From Linnemannia schmuckeri (Eukaryota > Mortierellomycota > Mortierellomycetes > Mortierellales > Mortierellaceae): a DNA stretch of 64,000 bases. The notes beneath the pieces are model-generated. The model did no database searches. It saw only the letters and a program-made list of their open reading frames with translations, and was not told the origin of the DNA. The stretch lies in the NCBI GenBank assembly GCA_029449235.1, contig JANATG010000007.1, forward strand, positions 372,001-436,000. Direction: 5' to 3'. This document shows, in pieces, positions 24,743 to 36,081 of this stretch (the first letter of the stretch is position 1; every line of letters starts with the position of its first letter). Made by a program: the position numbers and the translations under genes.

Positions 24743-27700
24743 CTACATCAGCCCAAATCCTTCGGCGTTGCCTATGGCCGTCATAAGACGTTCCTGTAAC
24801 CGCTCCTTGGATGAGTAGGCGCAGAGCATGAGCGTGTTGTAGCAAGTATGAGATGTCGGCAGGCGCATCGAATCGGGTCCATTCTTGGATATCGTAAAAG
24901 ACAGATGGCCAAGTCCACCTATTGGTACTCGATCTGACCCCGTGGCAAAGAACAGTAGCCGCTTCTTGTCCTTATCCTCGTACGCATGTACAGTCTCCCA
25001 GAACCACCGAATGATCCTTGACTTGGCATGGAACCCACCCTCGTACTGCGTGATCTGCTCAAGCGCATTGAAATCGAGGTCTGGTGAACCACAGATTAAT
25101 TGTTCGACTTCTTCAGGTCTAAAGAGCTGTGTGGCAAAGAGAGGGACAGGAGGACCAATTAGTGACTAGGAGTTAATCTACTTAACACAAAAGAAAAGTG
25201 TCAAGAACAGCTATTGAACATACCTGAATAGCACTTCCAAGTGTAACAAGGTGAAAGCCCTCACTAAAAGCGTTGAATTGCTTGGCGATGGATGTTGTGA
25301 AGTAGAACTTGAGGTACTCTTTTACAAACTCGCCTCGGTTCGCGTTTGTCAAAGGAATATTTACTCCCCCAGGGATGAGATCATGCTGAAACGTCTGACC
25401 AAACGATTCGTATTCGACTTGGAACGTTCGATCGTAAGCCTCTAGAACATCGCCTTCAAAGGTCTCAAGTTGCCGAAGACCCTTTGCCAAAGTCTAAAAA
25501 CAGTCAAACACACCATATTGAGTATGCAATGCGAGGCACACGCTAATCATGCACAATCAAACAGGCAGACAGGCAAGCATGCAAAAAAGTACAAAATAAA
25601 TAAGCAATGCAGTGTGACTCGTACCGGATCTATTTCCATGAGATCGTCAAGATCCCACTGTTCATCTACACGGCTCGGATCGCCTTGAGACTCGGCCGCG
25701 AGGGCCAGCTTCTTGTAGAGGGCCAACGGGAAGTGGATGTCCAAGATGATCCCGTTGTAGATGGCTAGACCTATGAGACGGCCTACCATGTTGTACTCGT
25801 CCAAGGCCAACTCATCTTCCAACGGGCTTTGAGCGAACCAACATAGCCGAGACTCGTCGTTCATAGTAAACATCCCTATTTTGCATAAAAGTCACAGGGA
25901 CAGAGGACGCAAAAAAAGATCAGATGAGGTCCATAGCACGTCCTAGCATCTTTCAGCACACAATCCGATCAAGGTTTGACAAAGACAAAATTTGATCCGC
26001 AAAACGCACCATACTTGGGATCGATGAGCTCACGCATGGCCAGCTGGAAGAATTCCTTTTGGACTCCGCCCTCATCGATTCCCTCTTCGTTGACAAACTT
26101 GACTTTAAGTTGCTTCTTAAGGTCCTCGTGGGACTTGTGCTGAAGTTGTACAAGGGCATCCTCGATGATGTAGTCTCGTCGAATGGTGAGCAGAAGGTAA
26201 GGGGGGTTCACTCCAGCAAATAGTGCTCTAAAAAAGGCCAGCTGTAAAATAAAACCTAGTCGTGTGAGTCGTTCAAATCAGTTTCCCCGTCAATTACCGT
26301 CGCCCCGGCTTATCGCCTTTGTTCTCTTTTAAATTTTTACCTGTAACTTTTCCCGCATCAAGACTGACGACTCGAGTTTCAAGATGTTGGCCTTTGTAGT
26401 CACAGTCAACACGAATGGGAAGTTGCACAGGGCAAACACCTTTTCGCGAAACCGCTTGAAGTCGTCCATAAAGTCGATAAAGCCATTCAGCGACTCATTG
26501 TAGAACTCTGTGTACTTGATCAACTTGGCCTCTTGATTGACATGGTCTACATATTCAGATTCAAAACAAAAGTGAAAGGATTAGTGCAAACATATACAAG
26601 GGCCCTTTAAAATATTTGTTAGAGGTAGGTGCGACAGTGTTACTTACAGAAAAAGTGAAGGCACTGCAAGGCCGATATCACATTGTCATCCAAGTTTGCA
26701 GTGCTGGAGGGAAGGCCAGCTCTTGTGACATATCCTTCAATCATCTCGACTCTCATGTTGATGAACCGATGAACCAACCACACAAGCCAGGCCATGGTCT
26801 CCTCAAGAGAGGCTACTCCATCGCCAGAACTAGGTCTTGGTGTGACAAGATAGTACTTGAGAACTCGTTGGCATGCAGCAGAAGATCTCCACACGATCTG
26901 GCACAGGTTCGCGACAAGGCTGCTTTGCCATGGCCGCTCTTTCAGTATCGGATACTATCAGTAGCAAGCATAAAGTTGTGATCGTAAGCTTTTCCAGCCA
27001 TCTGGCATGCCCCTACGAACAAAATATAATCCCCGCATCGATATTTAGATGTGAACACGGTACCATGAAGATGATGAGGATGCCTTTCATCAGTCTTGGA
27101 GTGACTAAGTTTGGCATGGCGGAGACTGAGCTCATTATCCGCTCTGCCGCCGAGGCAATCAGTATTTGTGCCTCAGGTGGACACTCGCGCAATAGCCAGT
27201 ACGCCTGTTGTACATCCGACAGCAGCAACGATAGTGGATTCTTTGCATCCATGTTGGGCTAGTTAAGGAGGATATTGTTGAGGATAAGGTCAGCCACTGA
27301 TAAACAATGTGCAGTAAACATCTCCGCCATTTCGCTGCAGAACCACTGAAAAAGAACGCAACTTACATCCGCAAAGCTCATTGAGAGTCTAGAGAGCGAA
27401 GAGAAGACGATCTGAAGGCGGGCAAGTAATGCGTCGTATGACTGATCCCGTTTACACTGCTCTATGAGCGCCTTGAACGTGACGATATCCAAGTCAACAG
27501 ATGGATCTATGATCGCCAAACATATTCCATGTTAATGTTTACGTCTTTTCCTACGGCTCTCTTGTCATGAAGGCTATGATTTGAAAAAGAAGAAAGGGTA
27601 CCTGCAACAATCTCACGCTGGTTCATTGCTGATGCGGGCCTGGTCTCAAGTCGTGGACACAAATCTCCAGTTCCTTTTGCTGCCATCTCAACAGCCTTTA

Positions 27701-28626
27701 CTGCAATTTCACTTGCATCCTTAAATGGGAATCCTGGATTTGAAGCACAGAGGGGCGTGTTGCAAGGAGTAATTCCGCAGCCTTGGAGGAACTGACGCAG
27801 ATATCTATATGCGTACGCAAATAAAGGCATGCGTGAGCTCCTTCATGTTTGTCTCCCCGCAGCATGGGCATATATCACCTTATCCTGTAGATACGATACA
27901 TACATAGTCACTAATTGCTGGTTTGGTGAAGGTGACGCTGACGAATCGGAGATACCTGTGGACGATGCCGATTTTGTCATATCTGCATCCTGCATAGATA
28001 ATTCTTCGCCCCGCCCTCTTGTTGTCAATGCGCCTGTAAACTGTGAGTTGGAATCTGAGTATGTGTGGTTTCGTGAATGTCGGATGACTGATGACTGTTG
28101 CATTCTAGGGTTCCTGTTGGCGTGGAGCGACTGGGTTCTCTGGTGAGGATATGGCTACTTGATTCAAACATGGGATTTAGGTTAAAAAAAGTTGTACTGA
28201 TACTCAAAGTTCGAGGCAGTCATGCTGACGGTTTGTAGGAGCAGGTACCAAGGAGTGCCACGATGACTTACCAAACCAGGGGTGAGGGTTGTAGGATGGT
28301 GCCTTCGACTTGGTGACTGGAGGACACTAGAAGGAACCAATTGGGCGAAAGCAAAAGTATAAGGTTGAGTCATCGTGGATGTGCACTGGTCGCCAATTTG
28401 ATAAGTCCATATGATACCCAGCAGCTTCCTCTGCATACACTGAACCGGTCCTGGGGGCAGTTTGTGCTGAGGATGATGTCCCAGACTCTGTTCCTTGAGT
28501 ATCAATTGTAAGATTCGATCGAGGTATCGTTTCACTCGTCCCCGTCTCGGTTCTTGTGGCGACAGAGGATGCGGTCAGAGCCGGTGTGATTCCATTTTGT
28601 AAGACATGGTCAGGGGAGGTGTCCAT
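24743..28626 (-). CDS. UBE3A-like HECT E3 ubiquitin ligase with AZUL zinc finger
   Basis: HECT E3 ligases accept ubiquitin on a C-terminal cysteine and pass it to substrates. Twelve exons agree in phase: 28626-28418, 28326-28272, 28139-27904, 27804-27602, 27506-27367, 27258-27064, 26954-26648, 26546-26341, 26241-26010, 25875-25625, 25493-25224, 25126-24743. The product is 895 residues, close to human UBE3A. Residues about 167-220 form an AZUL finger (YLRQFLQGCGITPCNTPLC, later LCPRL), the N-terminal zinc module typical of UBE3A. A helical middle region leads to a full HECT domain (EGIDEGGVQKEFFQL, LIGLAIYNGIILDIHFP, LIPGGVNIPLT), with catalytic Cys near residue 863 in RLPTSHTCYNTLML and the tail NAEGFGLM. 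The weakest joins are exons 1-3 and the 26955-27063 intron. It shares a 403-bp promoter with RAD1. Confidence 0.93.
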
Positions 28627-29029
28627 GGAACCCTCGCATGGGGTTGCGGTGCCTTGGTTGTCCGCCAGTTTGAAGGTAGATGTAGGGGTGTGGGATGTTG
28701 TGTGCAAGCTGAGAGTGTGCTAAGAGTGAGAGAAGCTGTGTGGTTTGTGGTGATTTGGCGCACGGGGTTGCGGAGAAGAAGAAGAAGGAGAGACAATGGG
28801 GCGGTCCCTTTTGGTTGGTCACAAAAGGTGAACTGGAGTAAAGGGAGGAAAGGATGAAGGCAAGCCACTTTTCGGGGTTGGCCAATGGCCGCTCGGCAGT
28901 CCGTTTTTTGCCACCATTTTTTGTTTCTCCAAAAAGGCGGGAGGGGTGATCCCTTTCTCTTTTACACCTTGCCTCCATTCTTTCTTCATTCCCCAACTTT
29001 CACCCGACATCAACAACTAACTCTTTCCA
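28627..29029. promoter_or_regulatory. Bidirectional promoter between the HECT ligase and RAD1
   Basis: The two start codons face away from each other with 403 bp between them, so this segment must carry both promoters and 5' leaders. It is pyrimidine-rich on the sense strand of each gene. No TATA box is obvious. Confidence 0.6.
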
Positions 29030-30543
29030 ATGGCGCACAACAATAACCAAGGGTAACGGCCCTCTCCTTTACGACCCCCTTTATTTTTTATTATTGCACA
29101 CTCATTCACAACCCACAAATCCTGACAGTTTTCCTTCGCTCATCGCTCCTTTTTTATCACATTGTACGTGTCATTTTTGCGTCAACACATAGCCGCTTCT
29201 CGGGGCGTCTCCAGGACGCGCGTCATCTGGCGACCATGATCAAAACCGTGAACTTTAAAGATGTAAGATCTCCACGTCTTTACTTCTAAGCTTTCCCCTG
29301 TCGCCTTCCTCTCCAGATACTCTTTCGCCTTAGTTCCATCGATACTGATGTCATTCTATGTTGATATGATAGACTGCAATCTGCAACATTGGTCCAGACG
29401 GGATATTCTTCAACCTAGAAGAGTCGCGCTGTATCTTTTCACGATGTCTGGTTCCAAAGTCGCTCTTTGACGACTATAAATACGTCTATCCTGCAAAGGA
29501 ACAAGAACACCTCGATCTGCGCTCGCAACAAGGCTCCCAGTTTGATCCATCAGAATACACAGAGAAGTGGCCAGAGGGCTATGATAACGAAGGGAGGGCC
29601 ATCTTTGGCATCAGTCTCTCGACCCTATTGAACTGCTTGAACATGTTTGGAACTGCTGGCGGAAATGGTGGTAGTAGTAGTGGCGGAGCTGGACGATACG
29701 GTGGTTTTGGAGGCGGCAGCAATAGTGCAAGTGGCTCAAAGTACAACGCATCACAAGGTGGCACACAAGCAGGAGGAAAGGATAATCAGACGCCGACATC
29801 CGTCGCGGCCGTGACAGCCGTCAAAATGACTTATAATGGTCCAGGATCTAAACTGTACCTGACGTAAGTTGTCCATCTATAAGGAACACCGAGTGTAGCG
29901 CCACGTTTCTCGCCTGTGTCACTATTTAATACGCTTCGTTTGCTTATTACAATTACTTCTTGCTAATTTTGTCCGCAGGCTGGAAGATCACGGAGTTATC
30001 ACCACATGCGGCATTCCAACACTTGACCCAGAGGTGCCTGTTGTCCATGACTTTAACGAAGAAGTCATCTCGACCGTCTCCATGAAGGTATACTATATGT
30101 GCTATTACATGCTTCGTTCTGCGTGCCCGGTTTTCCTTCTCAACCTAACAGGAGTTTGCTTCTCTGTGTCCCTGCACTAGTCAAAGTGGCTGGATGAAGG
30201 TCTTCGGGATCTGGATGCCACGAGTCCCAGCGTAATCTTGCGTCTCTCACCTGACACTCCTAATTTCCGGATCTCCAGCCTGGGAACTGTTGAAGCCTTG
30301 GATATCAACTACTCTCTTGGCGACGTCCTCGACTCGTGCCAACTTGCGTATGATCATGATATTCAAGTGAGCTACAACTTTACACATGTTTTGCACATGC
30401 TGCGGGCATGCTCTTTGTCGACCAGCGCCTACATTGCCATCAACCAGGAAGGGTTTCTGAGAGTACAGTTCCTCCACCCTGTCTCGGAGAACCGCTACAT
30501 GTACTCAGAATACACCTTTTCTCCTCTCGAGACGTATGAGTGA
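29030..30543 (+). CDS. RAD1: RAD1-family subunit of the 9-1-1 checkpoint clamp
   Basis: Rad1 (S. pombe Rad1, S. cerevisiae Rad17, Ustilago Rec1) forms a PCNA-like ring with Rad9 and Hus1 that is loaded at damaged DNA and activates the ATR-type checkpoint. Five exons agree in phase: 29030-29052, 29193-29262, 29373-29863, 29979-30087 and 30181-30543, giving 351 residues. The tiny first exon (MAHNNNQ) was chosen because it alone supplies an in-phase ATG for the conserved start RFSGRLQDARHLATMIKTVNF. Family hallmarks are IGPDGIFFNLEESRCIF, GISLSTLLNCLNMFG, LTLEDHGVITTC and the C-terminal HPVSENRYMYSEYTFSPLE. A Gly/Ser-rich insert (about residues 150-190) makes it longer than the usual 280-330 residues. 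The stop is only about 100 bp before the next gene's probable start. Confidence 0.93.
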
Positions 30544-30648
30544 AGAAATAAACTTGCTTGTCCTGTTAACAGTCACGAGTCGATATAAAAAGGTTTACTG
30601 TCACTAAAGATTTCTTTCTTTCGTTTACTCCACTCCGCCACCACAACT

Positions 30649-32364
30649 ATGAAGGACATTTCAACAAGCGAAGGCATGGAACTCTCCTTTGTCCACGAAT
30701 TCATGAAAAAGACCATTGCACTGTTGCCGTAGTCCTTGAGCATGTTGCGACTAACCTTGCATTGCTGTCGATTCCTTCTCCAGACGATTCGAACTTGCTG
30801 GTCATGGTCATTGATACCAACCCATTCGAGTGGGAGCATCCTTCAGCTCCACTAAAACTCAACGAGGCCCTCCAGCATATTCTCGCCTTCATGAACGCCC
30901 ACCTTGCCGGGAGGCACGATAACAAGTTGGCTGTCATTGCCAGTCATGTCGGCGTCAGGTACAATAAGCTTTGCTTTCTAATTTACACTCCGTAATTTAC
31001 AAGGCCACCTTTTTTCTTGAATACTTTGCCTATTTGTTTTCTAACTCTGACGCTTTGCGATTATTGAAATCGTAGTAAATTCCTTTATCCAACACCAAAC
31101 GAGCCGATTCCAGGAGGCAAGGTTCCGACCAAGAAGGATGCCAATGCTTACCAGAGCTTCAAGGTTGTCAACGAAGCTGTCCTTGAAGGAATCGAAAGGT
31201 TACTTCGAGATCCCAAGCCAACATTGGAGGAGAAGGACTTGGGATCTTCCAAAATCGCAGCATCTCTCTCGCTTGGGTTGTGCTGTAAGTACTTCTAGCG
31301 TATCAGTTTTCCGAACGATCTCACCGTGGGGTTTAGGTTGTACAAGGTACTTAATTTTGCCTCTGTTCTTATGGCTCGTAGATATCAATCAAACGCTCAA
31401 GCTGGACTCGTTAGGACACGTCAAGCCCAGGATGCTCGTCTTGACAGTCTCACCAGATTCTTCCTCTGATTACATTCCCATCATGAACTGTATCTTTTCA
31501 GCACAAAAAGCAGTAAGTTTCTCGTCCTGAGTGTGTTTTTTGGCATGTTTCGCCACCAAATGGGTAGGCTAACGTAACCACGCTGGTTGCTCCATTAACC
31601 TCTCATAGAACATTCCTATCGACGTGTGCAAGATTTGGGGCGAGGATGCAGTCTTCTTACAGCAGGCTGCGCACATTACCGAGGGCATCTACATGCGTCC
31701 AAACGATCCTCGCGGTCTCTTGCAGGTCTTGATGGTACGTTATAACCGACCTTTTTGTTGCTTAGTTGTGTAGCTATAATATAGAATCGTGCACAAACAA
31801 GAAGTCTGGTTCAATTTGCCAATGAGTGCGGAGCTAAATATTCCTTGCTACTTTACGCGATCTAGTTTTCTTTCTTACCGGATATGTTTGCAAGAAACTA
31901 TTTGTATCTGCCAGGACAAGATCAAGTCGACTTTCGTGCGGCGTGTTTCTGTCACAAGAAGATTGTTGACATTGGTTTTGTGTGCTCCGTATGCCTTTCA
32001 AGTACGTATCCTATCTTGACTTTTTGATGCGTTAGACGACGAAGTTATGTAGGAACGCGACGTGGCTACTGATATTTTCCTCGTATGATGCGTTTAACTC
32101 TCTGTTACTGTAGTCTTCTGTAGCTTCTCTCCCGTTTGCTCAACGTGCCGGTAAGCGTTGTCTCTCATGTTGCTGCGTATGTTACATTGAATGGTGTCAG
32201 AAAGAATAATTACTTACACTGTTACTTTTCTAACTTGTCTAATCGATAGAACGAAATTCGCGTTCCAGCCGCTTCTCAATCCTGCAAGGAGGTTAGGAGC
32301 AAAGGCTGGTGTCTCCAACCCTGGATCTCCAAGGCCGAGCACACCAACCACACCTTCGCAATAG
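30649..32364 (+). CDS. TFB4: TFIIH subunit Tfb4/p34 (GTF2H3)
   Basis: Core TFIIH subunit needed for transcription initiation and nucleotide excision repair; it pairs with p44/Ssl1. Exons ending 30958, then 31076-31284, 31382-31512, 31609-31734, 31866-32001, 32114-32150 and 32250-32364 agree in phase. The product shows the vWA-like fold (LLVMVIDTNPFEWE, NKLAVIASHVGV, FLYPTPN), the middle (MNCIFSAQKANIPIDVCKI, QQAAHITEGIYMRP), SFLPDMFARNYLYLPGQ, and the C4 zinc ribbon (DFRAACFCHKKIVDIGFVCSVC, then FCSFSPVCSTCRTKF). The 5' end is unresolved: the frame carrying DSNLLVMVIDTN has no ATG upstream, and the ATGs at 30649, 30676, 30703 and 30742 are all in another frame. Use of 30649 needs a non-canonical GC donor after GAAG (about 30673) joined to 30784. 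A sequence error is an alternative. Confidence 0.9.
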
Positions 32365-32573
32365 CTCTAGGTAGCTTTCGCTGAAAAAAAATTAAAAATC
32401 GATTAAACATTTTTTTGAAGTTGGTGGCGCTATTTGCCCAGTCACGCCGTCTGACGAATAACTAGTGATGTACAAAAGCCAAGCGTTTTCTCTTGAACAA
32501 CGTGCTCTGATGCAGCACACAACCTTTCGCGCAACACGACATAATAGCAACAGCAACAGCAACAAGATTCAGG

Positions 32574-34580
32574 ATGCTCGACGAACAAGCACAGAGTCAC
32601 TCGACGGACATGGACATGGATGTTGGATCGCGACCTGTCCCAACCACCCAGAATGAAAAGATTGTAAGGGGCATGCAAAGGACTACACCACGCCAGCGTG
32701 AAACGATATGAACGACAACCTTTACTTTACCGGCTGATAGAAAAGCTGACACTCTTGTACGATGCTCCTCTGGCGCTTTATAGATTTTTTGTATCGACTT
32801 GGACCTTTCAATGGACGAGCACTTTATGCTAGGCGAAAAGTTAAAGTAAGCGGGAACTGCACGCTAAAATTACCGCTTCTCGATCTGCCGCTCAACGGAC
32901 GCTTTATTGACATGAAACCTTTTTTGAACTCTGACCTATAATAGCGATACGAGAATCAACAGGACTAAGCAGGTGTTGAAATGGTTTATTGCCCAAAAGT
33001 CAAAGTGGAACCCTGACCATGAGTTTGCAGTTATCATCTTGGGCGAGAAGGCCGTCTGGGTATGTTCTCTTTTGTCTTTAGACGGGGGCGCCTCTTGAGA
33101 TACGTACTTGACAATGGCATGGAAGCCAGGATTAACGCATAGTCGGATATTTCTATATCACTTTAGCATGTAGACTTTACAACAGACACTGTCCTTCTTG
33201 AACATGCAGTCGACGAACTTTACACGATGGGAAAGTTCCCCAGCTTTGGTGAGTGCAAAGCGTGACATGTTGGCGTCGTAGTTTGATCAGTACAATGCCT
33301 AATATGTCACAGTTGTACTGACGTTTGTTCTTCGTTTTTTGTCATCATTTTAGACTCGACAAGCTTGTTCGAGTTGATGTACGGATTCAAAGGTGGACTT
33401 AAGAGTTGTGTTTTATGTACCTCTTTCTATCTACTGAAATTGATGTGCCATTATTGTTTCCACCCGGTTTCGTATTGTATAGTTTGCAGAAAGTGGATAT
33501 CAGCGCAGAAAACTATCCTATAGTTCGAGCCATCATGATCTACACGCGGTCTGACGTCCTGCCGACCCTTCCAGACAAAGAGGTAATAGGGTGTCAAAAA
33601 AGCAGCCAAGCATGTTTTCATCGCTTATGAAATTTGGAGACAAATTAATGTTACGTCGAAGCAACGATTAACCTCTGCAAGGCATCAACCAACACGTTTG
33701 CTTCTTTTAGGTCCTGGAGGCCCTGTATGTCACCAGAAAATTCTTCTTTGATTGTGTTTACATCCACAACAAAGCTAGCGAAGTTACAGGCAATGTTAAG
33801 CCTCAGGTATGTTTCTTATCTATGAACAGAGCTTTGACGAATCATAAACAATGCAGAGGAGGATAACGCTGCTAAGCCGCTAAATACTTATTACTGAACG
33901 GCGATTAGGAAATTTACGATCGATTGACAGAGATGGAGGACTCCCGTTCACCAGGATACTTTTACGAACTCACTCGAATTCTTAAAAAGTTCAGCAGCGC
34001 AATGGGAGAGCTCCTTGCGAACCCAGTCATTCGAACGAACCAGGATGAAGCGTTTCCCAGGATGGCAATTCCACCCCGTGCCAGAGCGAAACTGGAAATG
34101 GAACTGCAACAACAACAACAACAACAACAGCAGCAGCAGCAATTACAAAAGCAGGCACTATCGCCAAACGCCAAACGAACAGAGATCCCAGTCAAGTACA
34201 AGAGTCCTGAGATGACGGGTGTGTCACCTTTGCCCGCATTCTTTGGAGGTGCTGCTGTTGGTGCGTCACAGCTCTCAAGTACTGCAACAGGCGGTAACAG
34301 CAGCAGCAGCGCACCTCGTACGCCTCCTCCTCTACCTTCTTCTTCACACGCTGCAGCAAGATCGACTTCTCCGTTTGGTCCTGCGAGCCCTTCGAGGGGC
34401 AGCAAGACAGAGTTGTCGCAAGTCAGCAGTCGTTCTGGATCTATAACTGGAATAAAATTGCCGTCTTCTGGGCGTCGTAGATCAGGAGGAGCACCTGGAG
34501 GTGGTGGATCTGGATCAGGAGCAGGAGCAGGGGGCAATTCTGGCGCTGGTACGGGTAAGGATGATGCGATCCTCATCTAA
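32574..34580 (+). CDS. BABAM1: BABAM1/MERIT40 homologue (BRISC/BRCA1-A scaffold)
   Basis: In animals and plants MERIT40 is the vWA-like scaffold of the K63-specific deubiquitinase complexes BRISC and BRCA1-A. Eight exons agree in phase: 32574-32663, 32784-32845, 32945-33059, 33167-33248, 33354-33378, 33483-33582, 33711-33806 and 33909-34580, giving 413 residues. The match runs in order: NEKIIFCIDLDLSM, VLKWFIAQKSKWNPDHEFAV, ILGEKAVWHVDFTTDT, SLFELILQKVDI, ENYPIVRAIMIYTRSD and ALYVTRKFFFDCVYIHN. Exon 5 is only 25 nt and was accepted because its GT donor at 33379 restores the conserved ELILQK junction. The C-terminus beyond about residue 240 is a fungal extension with polyQ, Ser/Pro and Gly-rich tracts and has no counterpart in the human protein. 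It lies 209 bp after TFB4 on the same strand. Confidence 0.87.
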
Positions 34581-36081
34581 AAACTAGTCCCGCCCTGAGA
34601 AGAAGCGGTACTCATTGCAATGGAGGATAGTTTGCTTTTGGGAGATAACACTCTCAGTCCAATTGCGGAATCCACTTTGAATAAAAGTTGAACGTTTCAC
34701 TTTGACAAACTTGATCCATGCGATTGGAATCTCTACCTCTAGGGGAAAAGATACACCCGCATCCTTCTATTATTATTATTTTTTTGTGAAAACTGACCAA
34801 GCACGTCCACTCCGATACTTGTAAACGCCTTTCTATCTGTCGGATCCTGCGCAAATACATACTTTTTGTTTTACTGATTCAACTTTCTGTTTGACTCGAC
34901 TACTTAGACCCAACTATTTAGGTCCAACTACTTAGAAGAGCCTCCTGTTATTTGTTGCCTATTTCTTATAAAACAAACCAAAAAAAAAAAAAAAAAAAAA
35001 AAAAAACCTCGTGTCAAATTGGTTATCAGATCGAAAAAAAAAAAAGTGGGACGAGACTAGGAGGTGGGGAAGGGAGGAGGTCGGAATGTGAAATGATACA
35101 AGACTACTTTTTGATGGCTGCCCTCGTGCAATTTTTGATCTGCAGCAGTGGTGGGAGCGAGTGGGCGAGACTGGTTGGCAGCGAGGACGCAGTCCACATG
35201 CACTGCGTGCCCTGTGCTGAGTGAACGCCGGTCCCGTTGGATTGGTTGATTTTTTGTAATATGCGCAGCACAGAGTCAAAACTACAGGGATACAAGGCTA
35301 TGCCTGTGTTTGTTCTCGTTTTGGTGATGGTGGGGGTCATGAGGGATAAGAGGAGGAAGATGAAGTGAGGTGATTGAGGGACAATGCATAAACTAAATAG
35401 AGATAGGAAACAATAATGAGAGCAAAGAGAAACAGCTGAGTGCAATGGATAAACAAACAGGTAAGCGAGGATGGATGGTCTGACACTTGAGAGTACGAAT
35501 AGACGAAGGGACAAGTCGGGTGAGAAAAAAAAATGAAGAGGGCTCTTTTCTTTTGGTCGATTGAAAAGACAAGAACGGAGGCATATATATATGTACATAT
35601 GGTGCTGCGTGAAGCTTTTTTTCTATTTCAAGGTCAGTTCAGGTTCAATAGGCGCCAAGAAACCAGAACGAGGCCTCAAACTCAAATGCTCAGTTGCGCA
35701 TGGGGAGTGAAAAAAAAAAAAACTTATCAGCTTGAGTAAGAAACTGGTTTTCAATAATCAAAAGTGAGAGCTTATCAGATCCTAAGCCACCCGAATGATT
35801 CTCGTGGTCACGCTCCTTTCTGACGTCTAATGAAAAACCCACCCGTTCCTCAGTCATCCATTGATTGAAATTACCTTTCTTTATCTTTCTTACTCGTTTC
35901 TTTCTTCCCTTTTCTTCTTTTCTTCCTTTGCCTTTCTTTCTTCCTTGCCCCACGCCTTCTTCCTCTTTTTTCTGCTTTCTTCGCATCTCCTGCACTCTCA
36001 TTCCTCTACCTCTACCTACTCTTCTCATCCTATACGTCTCGTCTCGCCATTAAAACGACACTTTATCCCATCTAATCCACA
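34581..36081. other. Intergenic region before phytochelatin synthase
   Basis: Contains the BABAM1 3' UTR, a 26-base A tract at about 34980-35005, and from about 35850 a strongly CT-rich promoter/leader ending at the phytochelatin synthase ATG. A short tandem of CAACTA(C/T)TTAG units lies at 34900-34937. The open frames here are low-complexity and I do not accept any as genes. Confidence 0.5.

Noticed and set aside
26955..27063. A frameshift in the HECT ligase
   Set aside because: A 109-nt GT-AG intron ending CTGATAG keeps all flanking exon phases consistent, so no frameshift is needed.
33962..34576. A 204-codon minus-strand frame
   Set aside because: It is the antisense shadow of the repetitive BABAM1 C-terminus and consists of poly-Cys/Leu and Pro runs.
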